Source: UBA1731 sp045595285
GTDB lineage: Bacteria; Verrucomicrobiota; Kiritimatiellia; RFP12; UBA1067
Assembly: GCA_045595285.1 (NCBI GenBank)
Contig: JAZOAC010000132.1
Coordinates: forward strand, 1-64,000
DNA: 64,000 nucleotides
Direction: 5' to 3'
The notes under the pieces were generated by a model that saw nothing but the letters and a program-made list of their open reading frames with translations, did no database searches and was not told where the DNA came from. Each line of letters starts with the position of its first letter. Position 1 is the first letter of the stretch. The position numbers were made by a program, and so were the translations under genes. Positions 24,000 through 32,649 of the stretch are shown here, piece after piece.

Positions 24000-24365
24000 C
24001 TAGAACTCACGGCGTTCGCTGTTTGCCGCGCAGGTATCAACATTCTCGACGATGAGGCAGCGTGTCCCGGGTTTCGTTACGATCTGATGCCATGTTCCCT
24101 TGTGGACATTGTAGATCTTGCCGACAGACATCTTCACTTTCTGACCGCTCTCCCCGATAAGAAGCGTTGCTTCACCGGCAAGAAGAACAAACACCTCGTC
24201 CGTCTCATTATGCCGCTCCATGTATGTCGGCGCGGTGAAGCGGTCTCCATGATTGAGGAACGCCACGCACCACCCGCCATCCTCAACCGCACGGATGTAA
24301 TTGCCGCCGTCATACGAAACGACATCAAGTCCACATACCGGACTTTCTCTGCGAATTTCTTTCAT
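24000..24365 (-). CDS. Small cupin-domain protein
   Basis: 121 aa from the ATG at 24365. A single cupin barrel: 'HNETDEVFVLLAGEATLLIG' contains the first motif (H-x3-DE..G) and 'VHKGTWHQIVTKPGTRCL' the second (H..P.G). Metal binding through H and E residues is typical; many such proteins bind sugars or act with sugar isomerases. There is no signal peptide, so cytosolic. A TGATACAAT box ends 7 nt before the ATG, so the transcript is probably leaderless. It is divergent from the LacI-AraC regulator at 24471. Confidence 0.85.
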   Translation of the reverse strand: MKEIRRESPVCGLDVVSYDGGNYIRAVEDGGWCVAFLNHGDRFTAPTYMERHNETDEVFVLLAGEATLLIGESGQKVKMSVGKIYNVHKGTWHQIVTKPGTRCLIVENVDTCAANSERREF

Positions 24366-24372
24366 GGCGCGG

Positions 24373-24378
24373 ATTGTA
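24373..24378 (-). promoter_or_regulatory. Extended -10 of the cupin operon, leaderless type
   Basis: TGATACAAT on the minus strand; the -10 hexamer TACAAT is separated from the ATG at 24365 by 7 nt, so transcription would begin at or next to the start codon. Confidence 0.5.
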
Positions 24379-24457
24379 TCAAAACGGCATTCCATTCCTC
24401 AACGGGTAGAGTACATTAAACAGGCAACAGTTTTTACATGATTCAGGCAATTTGTGA

Positions 24458-24463
24458 TATACT
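24458..24463 (+). promoter_or_regulatory. Extended -10 of the LacI-AraC regulator, leaderless type
   Basis: GTGATATACT; the hexamer TATACT ends 7 nt before the ATG at 24471 and no ribosome site is present. A TTTACA lies 19 bp further upstream as a weak -35. Confidence 0.5.
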
Positions 24464-24470
24464 TCAACAC

Positions 24471-25625
24471 ATGAAAACCAAACGCACGAAGTCAATTCTT
24501 GTCGCAATCTCGTCATCAAATGCCGCCTCGCGCCAGAAACTGCGCGGAATCTACCGGTACGCCTTGCGCAAGGACGACTGGGACATAACCCTTGTACGCT
24601 CTCCTGCCGATCTCACGCCGCAGCTTTTGGAGGAATGCGCAAACGGCGATATCGACGGCTTTATCCTGTCTTCGGATGAATGCTCAACAGAAATCGGCCG
24701 TGTCGTTCCCGCAGACAAACCCATCATCGCCATTGAGATATGGAAAAAAGTCCCCGCAAAGCGCAGCAGACGAAATACGCTTGTGCTCAAAACGGACAAC
24801 GCCGCCATCGGAGACATGGCGGCCGCGCATTTCAGATCTCTCGGACGCTTCTCGTCGTTTGCATACATCCCGGACGAAAAAGGGCGGGATTGGTCGAAGA
24901 TGCGCGGAGATGCATTCATGGATGCGATTGCATCGTCCGGCCGCCATGCCGAGACCTACGATGCGACGCGGGAGACAATCCCTGAATTCCTCGCTCGCCA
25001 GGAGCTGCCGGTCGCCGTTTTTGCGGCGTGGGACTTTCTTGCCGCCAAGGTGATCAAAGACTGTCACCGAATAGACCTCAATGTTCCGTCGCAGGTTTCC
25101 GTTCTGGGAGTAGATGACGATGACCTGATATGCGAATCCGTGAGACCGCCCCTTTCCACGATTTTGGTTGACCGCATCAAACAGGGCTTTATGGCGGCCA
25201 AGACGCTTGATGCGATGATGAAGTTCCCGAAAGGTACCCATGCGCAGGATTACATTGCTCTGCCGATCAAGGTTGTGCAGCGTGAATCAACCGCCTATCT
25301 CTCCACCGGCGCCGCCATCATTGAACGGGCGCGAAAGTTCATTGAAGACCACGCCACCGAAGACATTGATGTAAACGACGTCGCAGGCGCACTTTGCATC
25401 TCTCGCCGGCTTCTTGATCTGCGCTTCGAGGAATCCGGGATGGGATCGGTTGCCGCCATGATCCGCGCGAAGCGACTTTCGGCGGTGAAGCGTCTGCTGA
25501 AGCAAACATCGCTGTCCGACTCCAGAATCGCCATGAGATGCGGATTCAAGAGCGTCGGCTCCCTTCGCAATCTCTTCCGCAACACCTTCGGCATGTCAAT
25601 GCGCACCTACCGCATTCAACATTGA
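24471..25625 (+). CDS. LacI-AraC hybrid (XylR-type) transcriptional regulator
   Basis: 384 aa. Residues 1-275 are a LacI/periplasmic-binding-like sensor without a LacI DNA-binding domain ('TKSILVAISSSNAASRQKLR', 'VLGVDDDDLICESVRPPLST', 'VVQRESTAY'). Residues about 285-384 are an AraC double helix-turn-helix ('DINDV'-like 'DVNDVAGALCISRRLLDLRF', 'DSRIAMRCGFKSVGSLRNLF', 'FGMSMRTYR'). This XylR-type design activates sugar genes on ligand binding. It is divergent from the cupin-led operon, its likely target, and convergent with the GH109 gene. The ATG at 24471 is chosen over 24438 because the latter precedes the -10 box. Confidence 0.93.
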   Translation: MKTKRTKSILVAISSSNAASRQKLRGIYRYALRKDDWDITLVRSPADLTPQLLEECANGDIDGFILSSDECSTEIGRVVPADKPIIAIEIWKKVPAKRSRRNTLVLKTDNAAIGDMAAAHFRSLGRFSSFAYIPDEKGRDWSKMRGDAFMDAIASSGRHAETYDATRETIPEFLARQELPVAVFAAWDFLAAKVIKDCHRIDLNVPSQVSVLGVDDDDLICESVRPPLSTILVDRIKQGFMAAKTLDAMMKFPKGTHAQDYIALPIKVVQRESTAYLSTGAAIIERARKFIEDHATEDIDVNDVAGALCISRRLLDLRFEESGMGSVAAMIRAKRLSAVKRLLKQTSLSDSRIAMRCGFKSVGSLRNLFRNTFGMSMRTYRIQH

Positions 25626-25682
25626 ACCGCACAGGTAACACACCTGCACGCCGAACATTCCACGGAAACAAGCGGAGACGGC

Positions 25683-27152
25683 TCAGACGTTAAGCTGCGC
25701 CGAATCGCGTTCGACCCGGGATTCGTCGAGATCAAGTTTTGAAACATCGACATCGACAATGCCCAGAGGTTTCGCCTTGCGCCATCCGCCCTTGGTGAAA
25801 TCCGGAATGTCGCATGAACCGGAGCGGCCGCGTACCGACCTGTCGGAAAGTTCGGCGATGCAGCACCAGCTCGCCAGATCATACACGTCCATATCCATGG
25901 GAAGTCCGTTCTGCAGACAGTACGCCCACCTCAGATCCATGAGGAAGTCCATGCCGCCATGCCCGCCGACCTTCCTGGCGATCTCGCCGACGGATTTCCA
26001 AAGCGGATGCCTGTAGGCTGCCGCAATCTCCGCCGTACGCCTTTCATCAAAAAACCTGTGAAGTCCCGCCCCTGGCCGCTCCTCCCATCCGAATCTTGTC
26101 ATGCCCGGATCGTCGCCGTATGTGCGCCACGGCATGCCGTGGAATATCCCCTTCGTTCCCGTGACCATGTTTATGCGCGAATACGGACGCGGGCTGGATA
26201 TGTCGTGCTGGAGCATTATCGAACAGCCGTTCACGGTGCGGATGAGCGTGGTGTTCATGTCTCCCATGGCGACTTTCGCGTCAGCCTTCCACGTTCCGGG
26301 GAAAGCATGTTTCGCATAGGCGCGAAAGTTGGCCTGACGCGACTCGAGAGACACGAGATAGTCGAAACGGTCTCCGCGATTGATGTTCATGTACTGGCAG
26401 ACCGGACCAAGCCCATGAGTGGTGTACTGATTGCCTTTATGCCTCTGATTCCAGCGCAGGCGCCAATAGTCCCAGCACCCCTTGACCCCGTCCGGTTCCT
26501 GGTCGTAATAACTGCTGACGCGAAGATCGTGGATGTACGCGCATTCACCATGGACGATCTCGCCCAGCAATCCCTGCCGGCAGAGATTGAGGCCCAGCAT
26601 CTCCATCTCGCCGTAGCAGCAGTTCTCGAGCTGCATGCAGTGAAGGCGCGTACGCTCTGCCGTTTCGACAAGTTCCCAGCACTCGTCGATCGTCATCGCC
26701 GCCGGAACTTCAATGAACGCATGCTTGCCGCAGTTCATCGCAAAAACCCCGATCGGAGCGTGCAGAGACCAGGGAGTCACATTGTAGACGCAGTCGATGC
26801 CGTCGTACCGGCACATGTCTTTCCAGGAATCCTCCCTTCCTGAAAACATCTTCGGCAGCGGCCTGCCGTTATCCTTAAGCCATTTGGCTTCGGCCTCGAC
26901 CCGCACCCGACGGATGTCGCACAGCGCGGCGACTTCAACCCCGGGAATCATGGATATGCGATGGACGGCAGACGTTCCACGGCTCCCCAAACCGACCACC
27001 CCGACGCGCACCCTCTTCAGCGGAGCCGCCGCAAAACCCTGCATGGCTCCGCCGTCGCCGCCGAATCTGACCGCATTGGCGCATCCGCCCGCCATCGCCG
27101 CCGCGCCCATCCATGCAGTTCCCTTGATGAAGTCTCTTCTGTTCATGCTCAT
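25683..27152 (-). CDS. GH109-type alpha-N-acetylgalactosaminidase (Gfo/Idh/MocA fold), Tat-exported lipoprotein
   Basis: 489 aa. The Tat signal NRRDFIKG is followed by a lipobox-like MAGGC. The NAD-binding fold starts 'VRVGVVGLGSRGTSAVHRIS'. It has the GH109 fingerprints 'MTIDECWELVETAERTRLHC', 'ENCCYGEMEMLGLN', 'GEIVHGECAYIHDL', 'THGLGPVCQYMNINRGDRFD' and 'HDISSPRPYSRINMVTGTKG'. GH109 enzymes release alpha-GalNAc using a bound NAD+ in a redox-elimination mechanism. AAAGGAGAT stands 7 nt before the ATG. It is the last gene of the eight-gene operon starting at 38202. The likely substrate is GalNAc-capped host glycan. Confidence 0.92.
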   Translation of the reverse strand: MSMNRRDFIKGTAWMGAAAMAGGCANAVRFGGDGGAMQGFAAAPLKRVRVGVVGLGSRGTSAVHRISMIPGVEVAALCDIRRVRVEAEAKWLKDNGRPLPKMFSGREDSWKDMCRYDGIDCVYNVTPWSLHAPIGVFAMNCGKHAFIEVPAAMTIDECWELVETAERTRLHCMQLENCCYGEMEMLGLNLCRQGLLGEIVHGECAYIHDLRVSSYYDQEPDGVKGCWDYWRLRWNQRHKGNQYTTHGLGPVCQYMNINRGDRFDYLVSLESRQANFRAYAKHAFPGTWKADAKVAMGDMNTTLIRTVNGCSIMLQHDISSPRPYSRINMVTGTKGIFHGMPWRTYGDDPGMTRFGWEERPGAGLHRFFDERRTAEIAAAYRHPLWKSVGEIARKVGGHGGMDFLMDLRWAYCLQNGLPMDMDVYDLASWCCIAELSDRSVRGRSGSCDIPDFTKGGWRKAKPLGIVDVDVSKLDLDESRVERDSAQLNV

Positions 27153-27206
27153 CGGATATCTCCTTTCAATCGATTCCTGAAAACGGCACCGTCCGCCCGG
27201 AACTCC

Positions 27207-29258
27207 CTATCTGCGGATCCTTAACACCTTCACGCCGTAGCACGGCCATTCGCAGGGAATGCGGACAACGCCGTCCTCGAACGAGAAGCCGACCTCGCCC
27301 CATCCGCCGTCCGGATTCATCACCTCCACCGAAGCAGGTCTTGCGTTGCGCCGGATCAGCAGTTCATCCTCCGTGTCATAGTTGAGGTTCCCGAAGAGGA
27401 GAATGTCCGAACCGTCCGCCGCATTGCGGCTCAGCGCGAGCACGTTCTGCGCGTTCATGCACACGTTCTCGAGCGGTGCGCCGTTAAGTTCGTCAAGCAC
27501 ATCGTTAAGGTATTGCCGACGCGCCTCGGAATAGAGCCATCCATACTTAATCCCAAGGTGAAAGGACATCACCGCCACCGTTCCGCCGAGCGCATTTCTG
27601 AACAGCACGGCCGCATCGGCCACCCGCTCCACGCTTTTGGACATTGAGCTCTCGCGCCATATCGCAGACCCAAGAACCTTCGCGCCGGGCAACGCCTCGA
27701 ACAGCGGCGGATCGGAACTTTTGGGCAACTGAAGGATGTCGCCGTTCATCTCGCTGCGCTCCCCCGTGAAGAGTTTGACGCCGCACAGCTTCACCCCGAT
27801 TTCAGGCCCAAAGCCCCTCGCAATGAGTTCGCGGGCCGCCAATCCGTCTATCAGCACCTTTTTGGAGAGCATCCGCCTGAGATCGGCATCACTGGAATTG
27901 ATGACGCAGTTTGTCCCCCCCAACGCATATATGCCGTCAACGGCAAAATCCTCCGTCGCCCGGTAAGGGATTCCGTACCAGCTGAACATCTTCTGCGCCC
28001 ACCCGTCCTGGTCGAACGTGTCGCGGAACCCCGCGCCCGCCACGCCGAATCTGGGATAATCCCGATGGCATGGGATCAGCAGACCGGCAAGCGACGTTCC
28101 GCGGACGGCTGCGGAAAGCGAAGGATAGAACCCTCTGTGGCGCTCAAGAATCCCGGTATAGTGACGGCTGACCGGATATCTGCCCTTGTGGGCGTTCACA
28201 AGCCAGAGCTTCGCCCCCTTCAAGCCGATGAAGGCGCTCATCGACAGCTTGGCGTGGAACGCAACGGACGACTTCGCCCACAGATTGTGCGGCCAGGTGT
28301 CCGCCTCGTCAAGAAGGAGAAGCCCCGTACCCTTCAGCCGCTCCGCGCTTGCCATTGTCCGCAGCGCGAGTTCGCCCATTGTCTCTTTCGGCGCAGATTC
28401 ATAGTACTGTCCGTTCGCAAGGCGCGCCCACGCCGTATGCCTCGGCCCCGCCATCGTGCGCGCATACTCCGCGATGTAGCGGCGCGCCCACGCCGCACCC
28501 GGCTCGCACACGCCGGACGGGATCGAGGGATCGACGGAATCTATGCCTTCGCGCAAGAGCCGGCATATGCCCTTCACCGTATCGCGCTGAAGCTCCGCGA
28601 ACGCCATGTGCTCCGCGCTCTTCCTGTCCGCCTTCGCGAGAAGATCGCGCAGGCCCTCCGGCGTGAGGCGCTTCCCCGTCCTGCGGTTGTACTCGGCCGT
28701 GTGCAGCGGACACGTGCATTCCGCCAGCGGCGAAAACGCACGGACGTCGTCATCGCTGAGTATGAGCGCGGGACGGCATTCAGCAAGTTTGCGCGCCGTT
28801 TCCCGGATGTAGGCCCGATAGCCGGGATCGAGAGGGCAGAAGCGGGTGACGGTCCCCTTCCAGTTGACGGCCCTCTGCCAAGGCTCGGTTTCCTTCTCCG
28901 CCAGATCGCTCGTCCAATGTCCGACGACGGACTGCAGAAGAATCGCAGGCTTCACCACGCTTCCTTCGAGAAGCTCGGCCCATCTGCGGTAGCTTGCAAC
29001 CCCGGCCTCCACGGTCTTCATGGCCGGACGCCCCTGAGGATGCAGCGTAAGCGAATAAAGGCAGTATGGATTCCCCGTCCGCTCCGCAAACTCCCTTGCA
29101 TCCGCCGCCGCAACTTCCTCCCTGCCGGGGCTGGACGGTATGATGTTCAACATCGAGAACGAGTCCTCGGTTATCACCTCACGGAATCCGGTCGTCGCGG
29201 CAAGCGAAACCGTGACAATGGACATTGCAAAAGAAAGGAAACATGTTGACTTAATCAT
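27207..29258 (-). CDS. Exported TIM-barrel glycosidase-like protein
   Basis: 683 aa, signal peptide MIKSTCFLSFAMSIVTVSLA. The central region looks like a (beta/alpha)8 glycosidase: 'GNPYCLYSLTLHPQGRPAMK', 'CRPALILSDDDVRAFSPLAE', 'AAWARRYIAEYARTMAGP', 'GTGLLLLDEADTWPHNLWAK'. Acidic residues in 'SDDDVR' and 'LDEADTW' could be catalytic. The C-terminal part is beta-rich ('GTVAVMSFHLGIKYGWLYSE', 'ILLFGNLNYDTEDELLI'), as in GH42-like enzymes with a trimerisation-like domain. I cannot assign a CAZy family. It lies 54 nt upstream of the GH109 gene in the same operon. Confidence 0.75.
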   Translation of the reverse strand: MIKSTCFLSFAMSIVTVSLAATTGFREVITEDSFSMLNIIPSSPGREEVAAADAREFAERTGNPYCLYSLTLHPQGRPAMKTVEAGVASYRRWAELLEGSVVKPAILLQSVVGHWTSDLAEKETEPWQRAVNWKGTVTRFCPLDPGYRAYIRETARKLAECRPALILSDDDVRAFSPLAECTCPLHTAEYNRRTGKRLTPEGLRDLLAKADRKSAEHMAFAELQRDTVKGICRLLREGIDSVDPSIPSGVCEPGAAWARRYIAEYARTMAGPRHTAWARLANGQYYESAPKETMGELALRTMASAERLKGTGLLLLDEADTWPHNLWAKSSVAFHAKLSMSAFIGLKGAKLWLVNAHKGRYPVSRHYTGILERHRGFYPSLSAAVRGTSLAGLLIPCHRDYPRFGVAGAGFRDTFDQDGWAQKMFSWYGIPYRATEDFAVDGIYALGGTNCVINSSDADLRRMLSKKVLIDGLAARELIARGFGPEIGVKLCGVKLFTGERSEMNGDILQLPKSSDPPLFEALPGAKVLGSAIWRESSMSKSVERVADAAVLFRNALGGTVAVMSFHLGIKYGWLYSEARRQYLNDVLDELNGAPLENVCMNAQNVLALSRNAADGSDILLFGNLNYDTEDELLIRRNARPASVEVMNPDGGWGEVGFSFEDGVVRIPCEWPCYGVKVLRIRR

Positions 29259-29310
29259 CGGAACCCCATTCCTTTTCCGGCACGCGCGGCGCCGACGCCA
29301 TGCATGGCGA

Positions 29311-31773
29311 TCAATACCTCAAAAACGTGAAATGCCTCGCGTCCCACGGATCCATCTTCGGCTTGGGGCCATACGACGGATACCGCTTCGCGTTGAGGAC
29401 GTTCAGCACACGACGGGCAAAATGCGACAGTTCCATACGATCCCCGCAGAAAACCTCAAGCTCTCCGATCCTGACGCCAAGCCGGGCGAACTCCCGGTTC
29501 TCCGCAATGCCGACAGCCGGACCGGACTTCTCGCCATCCTTTTTGCCGGCGGACCTGAAGAAAAAGCGGAACCTTTCGGCGATCTCCCGAGAATCCGCAT
29601 CCGCCGAATGCTCCACGGCAAGTTTTGAAAGGTCCGAAAGGCAAAGTCTGCCGATAGCGTCCGCCGCAGCCGCAAGGGAAGCGTCGCGATATGCAAGACG
29701 CACGGTCTCGCCGCCCTTGAAATCAAGCGCCGCCGGACCGGAGAGGCGGTATCCCTCTATCGCATCCCTGCAGACGACCTTTCCGCGGAATCCGCCGGAC
29801 TTCAGCATGAGGGTCATTCTTCCGCAGCCATCCCCCTCCCATGACGCCGAGAGCATTCCTTCGCCATCGACAGTCGCCACGGCCTCAAGCACGTTCGCGA
29901 GCAGGGCTCCGGCGGAAACGGACACCCGCATGCGTCCGTCGCCGAACGTGCTGTCGGCGGCGCCGCCGTAGAACGGCACGTAGAGGAAACCCTTGGCATC
30001 GGACTTCGCCCCGACAAGTCCGGTGGCGATTTCGTCCGGATACATGTCCATCACGATCTTCCGCGTGAGATTCGTCAGGTTGCACACGGCGATGAACGAT
30101 CTGTCGCCAAGCCCGTACCGGGCCAGCTCGCATTCACCGCATTCCGGTTTCGCGCCGATGACGGGCTTCCATCCCGCCGCGTTCAGGCGCACGAACGCAT
30201 GCGACATTTTGGCGACATATTCGCTCGTGTAGCGCACCGGAAGCGATGCGCAGGCCGCAAGCGACCTGTGCACGGCAAAACGGCCGAGGTCGTTCTTGAG
30301 CATGTCCAGCCGCCCCGCCGGCCACTTCGCATAGTTCGGATCGAAGCTTTTCGGCGAATAGCCCTCCCACAGGGTAAGCGCCTTCTCGCCCAGGGCGAGT
30401 CTGCTGTGCATCGGGAACGGCAGCTGATGGTCCCACGGTGTCGTCTCGTGCATGACGGTATCCGCGTACAGCATATCGCTGACATGCTGATACCTCGTAT
30501 TCACGGCAGCACCGGCGCATCCGGGAAGTCTGCTATTCTTTAGAGTGTGCAGATATTCGAATATCTTTGCGTTCGCCACTCCTCGGACTACGCCAGGTCC
30601 GAATTCATCCCAGCTGACGTTCTTCATCGCCTTGAGGCGTTCGCCGCGATAGACGCTTCTTGCGCTGGCCACGTCGAACGCCATGCCGCCAAGATCCCAT
30701 CTCGGCATCAATTCGGCAAGCTGGCGGCGCAGCTCGACGCCCCAGGAGCATTCCGGGAACGCAAACACCTCTGTCGTGTAGTGGTAGGCGCTCAACCCGA
30801 ATCCGTTGACGGTGGCATGGGAATCAGGATGCGGCGCGGCATGCTTCTTCGAGATGTTCGCCAATGTCATCGTGTAGAATCCGTTCGCGACGCCGCAATA
30901 GTACCCGTTGGAGAAACGCGAACCCTGAATCCTGTCGAAGCGCTCCCTCGATATCTTCGCGCTGGCGACCTTGCGTATCTTGCCGCCGTTGCGGTTGTGG
31001 TATTTCAGGTCCACCCACTTGTAGTCCACCGAATTCTTCCCGGAGGGGTTCACGGAATTGAGAAGGTCTCCCCATGTGCGGTCCGCCCCGTAGCACCACT
31101 CCCACGTCGCGTTCATGAAACGGCACATGTCTGGATTCGGAGACTGCCAGCTGGCATACTCCGCGCATATTCCGTAGTATCCGGGATACACATCGGGATT
31201 CTTGAAGAACCGCTCCGGATACAGTCGGTAGTAGCGGGCGTAGGCCTCGCGTATGCCGTACTTCGGGCTGAACGGAACGCGGTGGAAGCTGCAGACATAT
31301 TCGGAGCCCTTCCCCGTCAATGTCGCATGCACCGATATCGAACGCATGTCGCCATCGAGGATGCCGTCCACGTACGAGTTGAAATCCTCAGCTCCGGCGG
31401 CGAGCGCCACGCCGGCGCTTTCATTCCAGGAGGCCACCATGAGGAACCTGAAGTTCATGTACAGCGGAACCGAGATCCTCCTTCCCGACGGCTTGACCTC
31501 ATCCTTTCCGTCCCACAGCACCGTCGCGCCCTTGAATTCGTCCGAGGCGACGATCCGCAGCATCTGGATTCGGTCGCACAGCGACACGACGCGGCAGCGT
31601 ATGGTCTCCGCTCCGCAGACATCCTGCATGCGCTCCACCGTCAGCTCGACCTGACCGTCCTGCCGGTACGGCGTGCCGTCCCGGTTCTGCAGAACAACGT
31701 CAAACGCCCTCGCCGACGACACCGCGAACAGCACGCTTGCCAACAGCAGACTTTTCATCATCGTTTCCTTCAT
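29311..31773 (-). CDS. Large exported protein, possible glycosidase
   Basis: 820 aa from the ATG at 31773 (GGAGAGAAGAAAG just upstream), signal peptide MKETMMKSLLLASVLFAVSS then ARA. An N-terminal beta-sandwich (about 20-200) is followed by an alpha/beta region about 200-560 ('REAYARYYRLYPERFFKN', 'YGICAEYASWQSPNPDM', 'RWDLGGMAFDVASARSV', 'ALTLWEGYSPKSFDP') and a beta-rich tail. The layout resembles the DUF6259 protein at 21874 but similarity is weak. Function not recognised; glycan hydrolysis is inferred from context. An in-frame ATG at 31815 overlaps the upstream stop (ATGA), so a longer start is possible but would spoil the signal peptide. Confidence 0.75.
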   Translation of the reverse strand: MKETMMKSLLLASVLFAVSSARAFDVVLQNRDGTPYRQDGQVELTVERMQDVCGAETIRCRVVSLCDRIQMLRIVASDEFKGATVLWDGKDEVKPSGRRISVPLYMNFRFLMVASWNESAGVALAAGAEDFNSYVDGILDGDMRSISVHATLTGKGSEYVCSFHRVPFSPKYGIREAYARYYRLYPERFFKNPDVYPGYYGICAEYASWQSPNPDMCRFMNATWEWCYGADRTWGDLLNSVNPSGKNSVDYKWVDLKYHNRNGGKIRKVASAKISRERFDRIQGSRFSNGYYCGVANGFYTMTLANISKKHAAPHPDSHATVNGFGLSAYHYTTEVFAFPECSWGVELRRQLAELMPRWDLGGMAFDVASARSVYRGERLKAMKNVSWDEFGPGVVRGVANAKIFEYLHTLKNSRLPGCAGAAVNTRYQHVSDMLYADTVMHETTPWDHQLPFPMHSRLALGEKALTLWEGYSPKSFDPNYAKWPAGRLDMLKNDLGRFAVHRSLAACASLPVRYTSEYVAKMSHAFVRLNAAGWKPVIGAKPECGECELARYGLGDRSFIAVCNLTNLTRKIVMDMYPDEIATGLVGAKSDAKGFLYVPFYGGAADSTFGDGRMRVSVSAGALLANVLEAVATVDGEGMLSASWEGDGCGRMTLMLKSGGFRGKVVCRDAIEGYRLSGPAALDFKGGETVRLAYRDASLAAAADAIGRLCLSDLSKLAVEHSADADSREIAERFRFFFRSAGKKDGEKSGPAVGIAENREFARLGVRIGELEVFCGDRMELSHFARRVLNVLNAKRYPSYGPKPKMDPWDARHFTFLRY

Positions 31774-31811
31774 CTTTCTTCTCTCCTTGATTCCCCGGTT
31801 GCCGTCCGACC

Positions 31812-32624
31812 TCAATGGGTCAGCGATGCGCCCTCCTGAGGCGCGTAGACTCCGTCCATCATGCCGTCGGCATAGGTGACGGACAGCATGCTGCCATCAA
31901 CGCGCTTGGTATTGTCGAATCCCCTCAACGCATCGGAGTCGGCGATTATTTCGCTATACTCCGCCACGGGATCGGCAAAGCGCCTTTCCCACTGCAGATC
32001 CCGCAGCCCCACAAGTTCAAGCGCCAGCCGCTTCACCGGCGCGCCCTTGTGCTCAGCCACGAGCGGTATCCGGTCCATCTCCGTTATGTCTATCAGGAAT
32101 GGATGCGCGATCTCCACCGACCCTGTCGACATGAATACGCCGAATTTGAACTGCACCTTCCCGACAAGCTCCTCGGTCACGTCTATCGGGCGGTACAGAA
32201 TACTCCACCTGTCTCCGCCGCCGCCAAGCTGCGCCTTTATCTCCGGCCTGAGATACCCGTCGAGGCAGCTGTTGAAACCGCCAAGAAGATATACCCTATT
32301 GTTGTAAGGCTTGTCCTTTTTCGTACGTCCATAGCTCCACAGCAGCACAGGCGCCTTGTCCCGCCTGACCCATGCGCCGTAAAGATAGCGGTGCCCGGTC
32401 TTAAGCGACACTTCCTGCCGCCAGAACGCCGACAGTGGCACACGGGACGTGATCTTCCATACCGGCTCCTCGGCCGTGAACGGTCCGCCCTTCGACTTCT
32501 CCCATGTGAAGCCTCTGCGGTCGGAATTATCCACTCTGTTTTCCCATTTCCTGTCCTTGAACAGGTTCGCCTCCGTCTTCAGCACAGACGGATACAGCAG
32601 CGCCGCCAGCAACAACCAACTCAT
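31812..32624 (-). CDS. Exported carbohydrate-binding-like protein
   Basis: 270 aa from the second ATG at 32624 (AAAGGA 7 nt upstream; a first ATG lies at 32630). Signal peptide MSWLLLAALLYPSVLKTEA. The body resembles a jelly-roll carbohydrate-binding domain: 'WKITSRVPLSAFWRQEVSLK', 'GHRYLYGAWVRRDKAPVLLW', 'SILYRPIDVTEELVGKVQFK', 'AHPFLIDITEMD'. It may bind glycans at the surface or periplasm for the neighbouring hydrolases. No catalytic motif. It is in the operon between the beta-strand-repeat protein and the 820-aa protein. Confidence 0.7.
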   Translation of the reverse strand: MSWLLLAALLYPSVLKTEANLFKDRKWENRVDNSDRRGFTWEKSKGGPFTAEEPVWKITSRVPLSAFWRQEVSLKTGHRYLYGAWVRRDKAPVLLWSYGRTKKDKPYNNRVYLLGGFNSCLDGYLRPEIKAQLGGGGDRWSILYRPIDVTEELVGKVQFKFGVFMSTGSVEIAHPFLIDITEMDRIPLVAEHKGAPVKRLALELVGLRDLQWERRFADPVAEYSEIIADSDALRGFDNTKRVDGSMLSVTYADGMMDGVYAPQEGASLTH

Positions 32625-32649
32625 GATCATTTCCTTTCTGTTTTCCGTG

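Noticed and set aside
28065..29249. Long plus-strand frame opposite the exported glycosidase-like gene at 27207
   Set aside because: Arg/Ala-rich antisense translation with no domain; the minus-strand product has a signal peptide and fold-like sequence.
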